Positions 9,202-16,641 of a stretch of DNA of 32,423 nucleotides are shown piece after piece. This DNA is from Planctomycetia bacterium (lineage in GTDB: Bacteria; Planctomycetota; Phycisphaerae; Phycisphaerales; SM1A02): the NCBI GenBank assembly GCA_005776885.1, contig SXOD01000025.1, forward strand, positions 1 through 32,423, in the 5' to 3' direction. The translations under genes and the position numbers were made by a program. Every line of letters begins with the position of its first letter. The first letter of the stretch is position 1. The notes below the pieces were generated by a model that saw only the letters and a list, made by a program, of their open reading frames with translations, did no database searches and was not told the DNA's origin.

Positions 9202-10563
9202 TCACCCCGCCGCGACGACTCGCTTGAACCCCGCTTCGATGGACGCGACGAGGGAATCGATCTCGTCGTTCCCCATTGCCGTGTTGATCATGCAGGTGCC
9301 GGTGCCGATGAGCAGGAACCCTTCCTCGAAGAGGTGGTCCAGCAGCGTCTTGAGCGCCTTTGCCTCTGCCGGCGTCGCAAACGCCTCGCGATAGTTCTGC
9401 GGGACGCTGGCCTTCATGTGCACGCGGAACATCGACCCGCCTCCGGCCACGCTAGCGCTGACGCCGGTTCGCGCGATGGCGGCCTCGATGCCGGCGCGAG
9501 CGCGGTCGCCGAGCGCGTTCACCTTGGCGACCGCCTTGGCATCGAAGTGCTCCATCGCAATCCGGCCGGCGGTCATCGTGATCGGGTTGGCGGAGAAGGT
9601 TCCCGAGAGCGGATACAGCACTTTCGCCGCACCCGGGTTCATTACATCCATCACGTCGGCTCGACCCGCCAGCGCACCGACCGGGAAGCCGCCGCCGATC
9701 ACCTTTCCCATGCAGGTGAGGTCGGCCAGCACGCCGTAGCGCGACTGCAACCCCCCCACTTCCGTGCGGTAGGTGATCACTTCGTCGGCCACGAAGAGCG
9801 AACCGTTGGCCGCGGTCCACTCACGCACCGCCTGCACGAACGCGGGCGCGGCGGGATTCATTCCCACGCGGTGCGGCATCAGGTCCAGCAACACGCAGGC
9901 GAGGTCGTGCTTGTGTGCGTCGAGGATGGCGATGGATCGATCCACATCGTTGAACGGCAGGATCACCACATCCTGCAGCGCGGACTGAGGCGACCCATGC
10001 GTCAGCGCGACGGTGTTGGGATGGTCGACGCTGCCCCAGGTCGCTGGCGTCGGCGCCTGGCTGGCCTCGGCGTAGTCGTACCCGCCGTGGTACGCACCTT
10101 CGGCCTTGGCGATCTTCGGCCGGCCCGTGAAGGCTCTGGCGGTCTTGAGCGCAGCCATCACGGCCTCGGTGCCGGAGTTGACGAACCGAATCCGCTCAAA
10201 TCCAGCACTGCGCGAACACATGTGCTCCGCGTGCAGCACTTCTGCCTCGGTCGCCATCATGAACGCGGAGCCGCGCTCCATCTGCGCCTTCACCGCTTCC
10301 ACGATGGGCGGGTACGCATTGCCGTGGATGAGCGAGGCCATGTTGCCGGAAAAGTCGATGCGAGTCACGCCATCGATGTCCGTCACATGGCATCCATGCC
10401 CGTACGCGACATAGGGCGGGTAAGGCGCTCGCAAGACGGTGTTGCGGCTCACGCCGCCCGGCATCACCTTCTTCGCACGCTCGAAGAGCTCGGCGCTGCG
10501 GCTGGGGTGGTTCGTTGTCGTCGACGAATGCTGGGTCGCCATGGCTTCTGCGTTGGTGCTCAT
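9202..10563 (-). CDS. Class III PLP aminotransferase, HemL-like fold, probable beta-amino acid transaminase
   Basis: This 453-residue fold type I enzyme resembles glutamate-1-semialdehyde aminomutase and its transaminase relatives. The PLP lysine is Lys287 in MGKVIGGGFPVGA; NSGTEA (phosphate binding) and FVADEVIT (PLP aspartate) are also present. The N-terminal PGGVSRNTVL differs from HemL, which has PGGVNSPVRAF there, and resembles beta-phenylalanine transaminases, where the arginine after PGGxx(S/T) binds the substrate carboxylate (recalled from that family). It would therefore take the amino group from a beta-amino acid, giving a 3-oxo acid. The ATG at 10563 has AGAGAG upstream. It is the last gene of the aminomutase/CoA-transferase operon, 31 nt after the transferase B stop. 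No other heme gene is nearby, which argues against HemL. A general catabolic transaminase remains possible. Confidence 0.8.
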   Translation of the reverse strand: MSTNAEAMATQHSSTTTNHPSRSAELFERAKKVMPGGVSRNTVLRAPYPPYVAYGHGCHVTDIDGVTRIDFSGNMASLIHGNAYPPIVEAVKAQMERGSAFMMATEAEVLHAEHMCSRSAGFERIRFVNSGTEAVMAALKTARAFTGRPKIAKAEGAYHGGYDYAEASQAPTPATWGSVDHPNTVALTHGSPQSALQDVVILPFNDVDRSIAILDAHKHDLACVLLDLMPHRVGMNPAAPAFVQAVREWTAANGSLFVADEVITYRTEVGGLQSRYGVLADLTCMGKVIGGGFPVGALAGRADVMDVMNPGAAKVLYPLSGTFSANPITMTAGRIAMEHFDAKAVAKVNALGDRARAGIEAAIARTGVSASVAGGGSMFRVHMKASVPQNYREAFATPAEAKALKTLLDHLFEEGFLLIGTGTCMINTAMGNDEIDSLVASIEAGFKRVVAAG

Positions 10564-10594
10564 GTCAAGTCTCTCTGTTGCGCCGAGGGCGCTG

Positions 10595-11287
10595 TCACTC
10601 CGTGCGCAGGATCGGCGCGCCGGTCCGCTCCTGCACGAGTTCGAATGAAACACCCGGCGCCAGCTCGACCAGCTCGAAGCCACGCTCCGTGATGTCGATC
10701 ACCGCCAGATCCGAATACACCCGATCGACGACGCCTCGCCCCGTGAGCGGGTAGGTGCATCGCCCGACCAGTTTCGGTTCGCCGTCCTTGGTCGTGTGCG
10801 TGGTCATCACGAACACATGCTTGACGCCGGCGACCAGGTCCATCGCGCCGCCCACGGCGGGAATCGCGTCGTCAGCGCCGGTGGACCAGTTGGCCAAGTC
10901 GCCATTGGACGCCACCTGCAGCGCGCCGAGCACGCTCAGGTCCAGGTGCCCGCCGCGAATCATCGCGAAGCTGGTGGCTTGGTCAAAGAACGCCGAACCC
11001 GGCATCATCGTGACCTGCCGCTTGCCGGCGTTGATGAGCTCCGGGTCGCCCTGCCCCGCGGCGGGCGACGGCCCCATGCCGAGCAATCCATTCTCGGTGT
11101 GATAGACCAGCGTCCGGCCCTCGGGGACACACTTGGCCACCAACTCGGGGATGCCGATGCCAAGGTTGACATAGGAACCGTTGGGGATGTCCTGCGCGAG
11201 GCGCCGCGCGATGTCCTCGCGAGTCCAGCCCGCCGATGGGTTGGCTGCGTCTGCGACGCCCTTCTTGCCACTCGAGGCGACGCTCAT
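10595..11287 (-). CDS. pcaJ: 3-oxoacid (PcaJ-like) CoA-transferase subunit B
   Basis: Subunit B, 230 residues, of a family I CoA-transferase. The catalytic glutamate is Glu65 in HTENGLLGMGPSP, which forms the glutamyl-CoA thioester. Other family strings are YVNLGIGIPELV, GGHLDLSVLGALQV and NWSTGADDAIPAVGGAMDL. The last two match PcaJ (3-oxoadipate CoA-transferase) as I remember it. With subunit A it would move CoA from succinyl-CoA to a 3-oxo acid. The ATG at 11287 overlaps the subunit A stop (ATGA) and follows GGGAG by about 11 nt, so translation is coupled. Length is normal for the family. Substrate assignment comes from similarity recalled by eye; acetoacetate is the main alternative. Confidence 0.85.
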   Translation of the reverse strand: MSVASSGKKGVADAANPSAGWTREDIARRLAQDIPNGSYVNLGIGIPELVAKCVPEGRTLVYHTENGLLGMGPSPAAGQGDPELINAGKRQVTMMPGSAFFDQATSFAMIRGGHLDLSVLGALQVASNGDLANWSTGADDAIPAVGGAMDLVAGVKHVFVMTTHTTKDGEPKLVGRCTYPLTGRGVVDRVYSDLAVIDITERGFELVELAPGVSFELVQERTGAPILRTE

Positions 11288-11994
11288 GGGTAGCTGGCTC
11301 CCGCCTCGTTGAGGGCCGACTCCAGCTGCGGCTGGCCGACATGGACCACGCGATCGACAAAGATCCCCTGGGTCACGATGGCTTCGGCGTCCAGCGTGCC
11401 GGCGTCCACGACCTCCGCCGCCTGGACAATCGTGACTTCCGACGCAGTCGCCATCATCGGCGCGAAGTTGCGCGCGGTGCGGTGGAACATCACATTGCCG
11501 TGCGTGTCGGCGACTCGACCCTTGATGAGCGTGAAGTCCGCGCGAAGCCCATGCTCCAGCACATGCTCGCGGCCGTTGAAGACTCGCAACTCCTTGCCCT
11601 CGGCGAGCGGCGTGCCAACGCCGGTGGGAGTAAAGAAGGCAGCGATCCCGGCACCCCCGGCGCGGATGCGCTCGGCAAGGGTCCCCTGAGGCACCAGCTC
11701 CAACTGCACCTTGCCCGCGCGGTAGAGGTCGGGGAACACGGTCGAACCCGCGGTCCTTGGGAACGAACAAATGACCTTCGACACGCGCTCCGCACGCAAC
11801 AGCGCCGCGAGGCCAACCAATCCCGTGCCCGTGTTGTTGCTGACGACCGTCAGGTCCTTCGCACCCTGGTCGATGAGGGCATGGATCAGTTCGATGGGCG
11901 ACCCAGCCTCGCCGAAGCCGCCGATCATCACGGTGGCGCCGTCGAAGATGTCAGCCACCGCCTCCGCAGGGCTGGCAACGCGCTTGTCGATCAT
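11284..11994 (-). CDS. pcaI: 3-oxoacid (PcaI-like) CoA-transferase subunit A
   Basis: Subunit A, 236 residues, of the same CoA-transferase. The glycine-rich coenzyme A loop is MIGGFGEAGSPIELI near residues 22-36, followed by DLTVVSNNTG, VICSFPR, VPQGTLAERIR and FFTPTGVGTPLAEGKE. The SNN and CSFPR strings are closer to PcaI than to the acetoacetate enzyme AtoD, which as I recall has AND and ASH at those places. The open frame extends further upstream, but the ATG at 11994 overlaps the aminomutase stop by 4 nt (ATGA) and begins the conserved N-terminus, so it is preferred. It is the middle gene of a translationally coupled set: aminomutase, subunit A, subunit B. It acts in the cytoplasm as an A2B2-type complex (family knowledge). 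Confidence 0.87.
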   Translation of the reverse strand: MIDKRVASPAEAVADIFDGATVMIGGFGEAGSPIELIHALIDQGAKDLTVVSNNTGTGLVGLAALLRAERVSKVICSFPRTAGSTVFPDLYRAGKVQLELVPQGTLAERIRAGGAGIAAFFTPTGVGTPLAEGKELRVFNGREHVLEHGLRADFTLIKGRVADTHGNVMFHRTARNFAPMMATASEVTIVQAAEVVDAGTLDAEAIVTQGIFVDRVVHVGQPQLESALNEAGASYP

Positions 11995-13460
11995 CGGCAG
12001 GTCGTCGCTGGGATGACAGGGACGGCAGCGTGCGTCTCGCGGGCGGACTTGACTCGCCTGTACGAGTAGAGCCCGGCCTCGTCGAAAAGCACACGGTCGT
12101 CGTATCCGTCGAACCACAACGCCTCGGGATTCCGGCCCACGATGCACACCTTGCCCTTGTCGCCCGCCTTGTGTGCATTGCGGAGGATCTTGAAGAGCAC
12201 GACGCCCTTCTCGCTCCCCTTGAGCCCTGGGATCGCCTCATTGGTGACGGCGTTGACCTCCGTCTTGCCCTTGTAGTGCGTGATCGACAGCCGCGCGTGC
12301 GTCTCCACGCCGGAGAGTCCCTTCTGCGACTCATTGAGCACCTGCCAGGCGCGCTCGATCGGGACATTGAAGGCGCGGTAGGCGATGATGTCGCGGCCGC
12401 AGAAGAAGTAGTGGTTTTCGCCGCCGGCGCGCTTGAACTCGCGCTGCAAGATGCGAAGCGCGTCGGCGTCGTCGTTGATTCCCTTGATGATCGGGGCCTG
12501 GTTCTCGACGGTGACCCATCCGCGGTCGGAGATGCCGCGCATCGCGGCGCCGGTTGCCGGAATCCAGAGGGGCGCGCCAGACGTGCCCGTCAGGTAGTGC
12601 CCATCCGCACCCTTGGCAAGGAACTCGTCGGGGTGCTCGAAGTGCACCATCATGTGGAGGCCGACCTCCGGGTACGACTCGTGGAACGCGTCGAGCATCG
12701 CCAAGAACGCTGCATCGAAACGCTGCGGATAGAAGGCCATCTCCTTGGTGCCGATGCGGATCGACTCGACCCCTGACTCGGCCAGCGCGCCCAGCCACGC
12801 CGCGATCTTGGAGTTGTTCAAGACCATCGGGTCACCGCCAGAGAGCAGGATCTCGCGCAACTTCTCGCGGCCGCACACGGGGTGGACGCCGCCGTTGGAC
12901 TTGACCTCGGCGTTGAATCGCTTGATGTACGCAGTGACATCGGGAATCGTCGCCATCCCCTTCTTGGCCACCGTTCCGTCCTGCCGCTTGATCTCCTTGC
13001 GGGCGATCAACTCCTCGCGGTAGCAGAATCGGCAGTGCGCGGAACAGGTGGACACCACGTACATCAGCCCCATCTCGTACTTGTGGAGGAGGCCCTCGAC
13101 GGGGCTGTAGTCCATCTGGTTGCCCGGGTCTTCCGAACCCTGCAGGTCCGTCGTCTCATCCGAACTCGCCTTCACCAGGCGCTGCAGCGGCGGGCTGTTT
13201 CGCGCAAGGTCAAAGAAGTGCCGCGTGAGCTTCACGGGCATCCGCTTCTCGACATCGCGATCAGTCCCCTTGAGCACGCGCAGCTGGACGATCTCGTCCG
13301 AGCTGTAGAAGGTGTGCATGTCTTCCGGGGCCTTCTCGTCGAAGAAGGGGTTCAGCCCGTTGATGATCTCGCGTTCGTGCCGCGTGTCCTCCACCTTCGC
13401 CAGGAAGGCTTGCTCGCGCGCGGTGGGGGCGTACTCGTAGGGATCAGATGGGCTTGACAT
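11991..13460 (-). CDS. KamA-family radical SAM/PLP 2,3-aminomutase, substrate probably not lysine
   Basis: This 489-residue protein belongs to the lysine 2,3-aminomutase family, which moves an alpha-amino group to the beta carbon using a 5'-deoxyadenosyl radical and PLP. The [4Fe-4S] cysteines are Cys139, Cys143 and Cys146 (CSAHCRFC). ILLSGGDP follows, with the preceding arginine that binds the substrate carboxylate, and the PLP lysine is Lys399 in YKGKTEV. Aligned without gaps from NQAPIIKGIND to FNVP against clostridial KamA (from memory), the lysine-binding aspartate 293 becomes Arg356; aspartate 330 corresponds to Ser392 or its neighbour. Loss of both acids suggests a substrate with a distal carboxylate, as in glutamate 2,3-aminomutase. 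The ATG at 13460 has GAGAG upstream. It is first in the operon with PcaIJ-like transferase and a transaminase. Family is firm; substrate is inference. Confidence 0.85.
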   Translation of the reverse strand: MSSPSDPYEYAPTAREQAFLAKVEDTRHEREIINGLNPFFDEKAPEDMHTFYSSDEIVQLRVLKGTDRDVEKRMPVKLTRHFFDLARNSPPLQRLVKASSDETTDLQGSEDPGNQMDYSPVEGLLHKYEMGLMYVVSTCSAHCRFCYREELIARKEIKRQDGTVAKKGMATIPDVTAYIKRFNAEVKSNGGVHPVCGREKLREILLSGGDPMVLNNSKIAAWLGALAESGVESIRIGTKEMAFYPQRFDAAFLAMLDAFHESYPEVGLHMMVHFEHPDEFLAKGADGHYLTGTSGAPLWIPATGAAMRGISDRGWVTVENQAPIIKGINDDADALRILQREFKRAGGENHYFFCGRDIIAYRAFNVPIERAWQVLNESQKGLSGVETHARLSITHYKGKTEVNAVTNEAIPGLKGSEKGVVLFKILRNAHKAGDKGKVCIVGRNPEALWFDGYDDRVLFDEAGLYSYRRVKSARETHAAVPVIPATTCR

Positions 13461-13620
13461 GGAGACTCTCAGAGGTGGACGAGGCTTATCGGCTCACGAG
13501 GTCAGCAACCGCGATTGCGAGCCCCAAATCGGGGGGAAGGGGCTGCGAAGCCTCGGAATATACACCCACCATTGGTCGATTCGATGCAACTTGAGACGGC
13601 CACTTGACTTGCGCAGGCAA

Positions 13621-13693
13621 GGTCCCTCCCCGGTTATCGGTGAGAATGTGCCCTCCAAGGGCACATTCTCACCGATAACCGGGAGCGGACGTT
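13621..13693. repeat. Dispersed palindromic element, copy 2
   Basis: Perfect 26-nt arms (13629-13654 and 13658-13683) around the loop CCA, inside a 73-nt unit that starts GGTCC and ends GGACGTT exactly as in copy 1. Compared with copy 1 the arm reads GAGAATGTGCCC instead of GGAAATGTGACC, and the opposite arm carries the matching changes, so pairing is kept. It lies between the aminomutase and ABC permease genes, and the permease reading frame runs into it and stops inside the right arm. Confidence 0.9.
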
Positions 13694-14652
13694 CGCCCCC
13701 ACCGCCTCACCACCTCGTCAGCCGACACACCGATGAGCAAGACGCCTCCGATCACCGCAAACTCAAGCTCGGAGCCAAGCCCCAGGAGGATGATCGCATT
13801 GCGCAAGACCTGCAAGACCGCCGTCCCCAGGATGATCCCGACGACGCTCATGCTCCCGCCACGCAGGCTGCATCCGCCCAGTACCGCGGCGGCAATCGCA
13901 TAAAGCTCGTAGAAGTTGCCAAAGTCGCTTGGCTGCGCACTCCCGATGTCGAAGATGAAGAGCATCCCGCCCGCGCCCGCCAGCAGCGCGCACGCCATGT
14001 AGGCCAGGGTCGTCAGCCCGGCGGTGGGGACGCCCGAGTACCGAGCGGCGGACTCATTGCTGCCGGTTGCCAGGAGCCACCTCCCCCACACTGTGCGAGA
14101 GAGGAACAGCCCGGTCGCCACCGCCAGCACAGTGAGCGGGATGGCCGTCGCCGGAAGTCGGAAGGATTCCAGGCCGGGGATCGCGATCTTGGCGAGCGCG
14201 ATGTCGCGGAGGCCAGTGAACTCCCCTCGGAATCCCTGCGATTGGTCGTCGGTCATCCACCTCGCCACGCCGCGGTACAGGAGCAAGCCGCACAACGTCA
14301 CGAGGAACGGCTGCAACCTCAGCCGCGTGACGAGGAGCCCGTGTCCCACGCCGAGCAACGCCGTCACGGCCAACACGACTGGCACCGCGGCCCACGGACT
14401 CCACCCATGTTCGACGAGGAGCCACGGCGTCGCGATTCCGGCGAGGCAGACGATGGACCCGATGGAAAGGTCGATCCCACCGGTCGCGATCACGATGCCT
14501 GCACCAACTCCCAGGATCGAAAAGAGTGCCGTCCGCTGGATGAGGTTCATCGCGTTGAACGCGGTGAGGAAGCCGCTTCCAAAAGACGCAGCGATCACGC
14601 ACGTGATGACCAGCAGCACGATCAGGCCGATATTCTTCTTTACGCCATTCAC
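13669..14652 (-). CDS. Sugar ABC transporter permease (RbsC family)
   Basis: Inner-membrane permease of 327 residues with about nine or ten hydrophobic segments spread over its whole length. The conserved GGIDLSIGSIVCLAG string near residues 58-72 is diagnostic of ribose/xylose/autoinducer-type permeases, and ILGGCSLRGGS near 247 is the usual coupling region. It would form the channel for a monosaccharide. GTG at 14652 overlaps the ATPase stop (GTGA), so the two are translated together. The final residues (TSAPGYR) and the stop codon are encoded by palindromic element copy 2, so the C-terminus has probably been replaced. No substrate-binding protein gene is in the window, which leaves the sugar unproven; the neighbouring mutarotase and Fkp suggest a deoxy sugar such as L-fucose. 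Confidence 0.88.
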   Translation of the reverse strand: MNGVKKNIGLIVLLVITCVIAASFGSGFLTAFNAMNLIQRTALFSILGVGAGIVIATGGIDLSIGSIVCLAGIATPWLLVEHGWSPWAAVPVVLAVTALLGVGHGLLVTRLRLQPFLVTLCGLLLYRGVARWMTDDQSQGFRGEFTGLRDIALAKIAIPGLESFRLPATAIPLTVLAVATGLFLSRTVWGRWLLATGSNESAARYSGVPTAGLTTLAYMACALLAGAGGMLFIFDIGSAQPSDFGNFYELYAIAAAVLGGCSLRGGSMSVVGIILGTAVLQVLRNAIILLGLGSELEFAVIGGVLLIGVSADEVVRRWGRTSAPGYR

Positions 14653-16187
14653 GACAGGACACCTCCCGTGGCCAGTCGAAGGATCGCGGCGCTGTCGATC
14701 TCGCTGGCCCCGAGCTCCCCGACGATCGCCCCGTCGTGCATCACGACGACCCGATCGGCGAGCACTTCCAGTTCCTCCATCTCGCTGGACGCGAAGAGGA
14801 CTGCTGCCCCGCCGCGCGCCGCCTCGCGAATCGCCTCGTGGATCTCGTGACGCGCGGCGATGTCCACGCCGCGAGTGGGCTCGTCAAGCAGCCAGAGCCG
14901 AGGCTTCATCGCCAGCCACCTCGCAAAGAGCGACTTCTGCTGGTTGCCGCCAGACAGCGTCTGCGCCGTTCGATCTCGTGCAGCCATCGACATCCGCAGC
15001 CGTTCCATCGCCGCCGTGACGACGCCTCGCTCCGCGGCCCGGTCCACGACGCCGAAGCGTGCACCCCGTGGCAGCCACGCCACCGACACGTTGATCCCAA
15101 CGGCGTCACGCAAGAACAGTCCATCCCGTGCGCGATCTTCAGGGACGATGGCCACGCCGGCATCGACTCGAGACGACACGGTTCCCGAGAGCGACACGCC
15201 GTCCAGTGACACCGCGCCGTCGCACGCTCCCACTCCCGCGATCGCTTCAAGCAACTCCGTCCGTCCTGCGCCCACCAACCCTGCCAGCCCGACGATTTCG
15301 CCGCGAGACACATGCAGGTCGATCGCGGCGCGCCGTCGGTGCGTGGACACGACGCGGTGCAGCATGAGGCCCCTCGACCCATCGCGCGGCCCATTGCGCG
15401 GCCTGTCCTGCGCCTGACGCGCTCGCGTCGCGCCTGAGAACGACTTCCCCACCATCAGTTCTTCGATCCGTCCACGCTGAATGTCCGCCCCCGCCAACTC
15501 CCCCGCCATCCGCCCGTCGCGCAGCACCACCACACGATCCGCGATGCGAAGCACCTCGTTCAGGTGGTGCGTCACGAAGACAACCGCCTGGCCCGCGTCA
15601 CGCAGCTCGCGCATGATGTCGAGCAATCGAGTCGTCTCGTGCGCGCTCAGGCTGGAGGTGGGCTCATCCAAGATCAGGATGCGGGACCGCGCACTGAGCG
15701 CCTTGGCGATCTCCACCTGCTGCCGCCGGGCAATCGACAGCGTGCCGCACAGCGTGCCGGGGTCCATGTCCAGCCCTACCCGCGCCAACCACACCGATGC
15801 CTCGCGCCGCATGGCCGCGACATCCATCCAGCCGAATCGATTCGGCTCGCGCCCCAACAGAATGGCGCCAGCGATGTCCAGATTCTCGGCCAGATTCAGC
15901 TCCTGGTGGACCAGGGCGATTCCGTGGTGTGATGCATCGCGGGTGTTGCGAAGCCGCAGCGCCGTCGTCACGCCCGCATCATCCACCGATTCAAGAGTCC
16001 CGGAAGTTGGTTCGATCACCCCGGCGAAGATCTTGAGGAGAGTGCTTTTCCCGGCGCCATTCTCGCCAACCAGCGCCAACACCTCGCCCGCGCGGACCTC
16101 CATGCTCACCGAGTCCAACGCGCGCACTCCGACAAAGTCGCGAGTCACGGCGCATGCGCGCAGGATGGTGCGTGGCATCCGTGGCAT
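14649..16187 (-). CDS. Sugar ABC transporter ATPase, tandem domains (RbsA family)
   Basis: Tandem ABC ATPase of 512 residues with two nucleotide-binding domains. The first has a full Walker A (GENGAGKSTLLKI), a signature LSIARRQQVEIAKALS and Walker B ILILDEPTSSL. The second has the degenerate A-loop typical of this family (GLVGAGRTELLEAI), an LSGGNQQK signature and LWLLDEPTRGVD. It powers import through the permease encoded next. Starts are uncertain: ATG at 16187 or 16178 lack a ribosome binding site, while a GTG at 16214 lies inside the 14-bp tandem repeat with an AGGTGA string upstream. It follows the mutarotase gene on the same strand, so the order is mutarotase, ATPase, permease. Family assignment is firm; the sugar is inferred only from neighbours. 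Confidence 0.9.
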   Translation of the reverse strand: MPRMPRTILRACAVTRDFVGVRALDSVSMEVRAGEVLALVGENGAGKSTLLKIFAGVIEPTSGTLESVDDAGVTTALRLRNTRDASHHGIALVHQELNLAENLDIAGAILLGREPNRFGWMDVAAMRREASVWLARVGLDMDPGTLCGTLSIARRQQVEIAKALSARSRILILDEPTSSLSAHETTRLLDIMRELRDAGQAVVFVTHHLNEVLRIADRVVVLRDGRMAGELAGADIQRGRIEELMVGKSFSGATRARQAQDRPRNGPRDGSRGLMLHRVVSTHRRRAAIDLHVSRGEIVGLAGLVGAGRTELLEAIAGVGACDGAVSLDGVSLSGTVSSRVDAGVAIVPEDRARDGLFLRDAVGINVSVAWLPRGARFGVVDRAAERGVVTAAMERLRMSMAARDRTAQTLSGGNQQKSLFARWLAMKPRLWLLDEPTRGVDIAARHEIHEAIREAARGGAAVLFASSEMEELEVLADRVVVMHDGAIVGELGASEIDSAAILRLATGGVLS

Positions 16188-16200
16188 CGATCGGAGGCTA

Positions 16201-16270
16201 CTTGACTGGGTCACCTTGACTGGGTCACCTTGGCTGGGTCACCTTGGCTGGCTCACTTTGGCTGGTCGCT
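16201..16270. repeat. 14-bp tandem repeat, about five copies
   Basis: CTTGACTGGGTCAC occurs exactly twice (16201-16214, 16215-16228), then with single changes (16229-16242, 16243-16256) and a last decayed copy (16257-16270). On the minus strand each unit carries an AGGTGA-like string. The mutarotase stop (16253-16255) and a possible GTG start of the ATPase (16212-16214) both lie within the array. Confidence 0.9.
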
Positions 16271-16597
16271 GAGCGCGAAGATCATCCGCATCCGCGACCA
16301 CCACTCGCCATTCGCCGCGGCCGGCACCACCCGTTGGTTCGACTTCATCAGCTGCTCCCACTCGTCGATCCGAGGCATCGACGCGTATCGAGCAAACTCG
16401 ACGTCCGGGTCAAACCCGGCCTTGGCCTCAAAGACCATGAAAAGCCTGGACCCGCTCCGGTAGATGTTCATCTCCGTGATGCCGACCTCGCGCAGCGCCT
16501 TGGCCACCTCAGGCCAGATGCGGCGGTGATGTTCCTCGTACGCGGCGATGGCGGCATCATCGTCAACCAAGTCAAGCGCATACGCAAACCGTGCCAC
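16253..16597 (-). CDS. L-rhamnose/L-fucose-type mutarotase (RhaM family)
   Basis: Small cytoplasmic protein (114 residues) of the RhaM/DUF718 family, which interconverts the alpha and beta anomers of 6-deoxy sugars. Diagnostic strings are RFAYALDL at the start, EEHHRRIWPEV (containing the conserved histidine), ITEMNIYRSGSRLFMVFEA and the terminal MRMIFAL. The GTG at 16597 places the conserved start where the family begins; an ATG at 16630 would add eleven atypical residues. It is divergent from the Fkp gene by only about 44 nt and upstream of the ABC transporter genes. Together they suggest uptake of a deoxy sugar, anomer conversion and phosphorylation. In this setting L-fucose is more likely than L-rhamnose, but that is inference. 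The stop lies inside the 14-bp repeat array. Confidence 0.85.
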   Translation of the reverse strand: MARFAYALDLVDDDAAIAAYEEHHRRIWPEVAKALREVGITEMNIYRSGSRLFMVFEAKAGFDPDVEFARYASMPRIDEWEQLMKSNQRVVPAAANGEWWSRMRMIFALSDQPK

Positions 16598-16641
16598 GCG
16601 GCGAGCGTACCGGCGAGTGGGCCACGGCATAGACTCGACGC

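Noticed and set aside
9142-10692. Long open frame opposite the aminotransferase gene (about 516 codons)
   Set aside because: High GC gives long antisense frames; the opposite strand encodes a complete aminotransferase with catalytic motifs, while this one is Arg/His-rich without domains.
11991-13460. Simple naming as lysine 2,3-aminomutase of a clostridial-type lysine fermentation
   Set aside because: No lysine 5,6-aminomutase or 3,5-diaminohexanoate genes are nearby, and the lysine-binding aspartates appear to be replaced.
13459-14850. Forward open frame opposite the permease and ATPase genes
   Set aside because: Composition is Arg/Glu/Gln-rich shadow sequence and the permease on the other strand is convincing.
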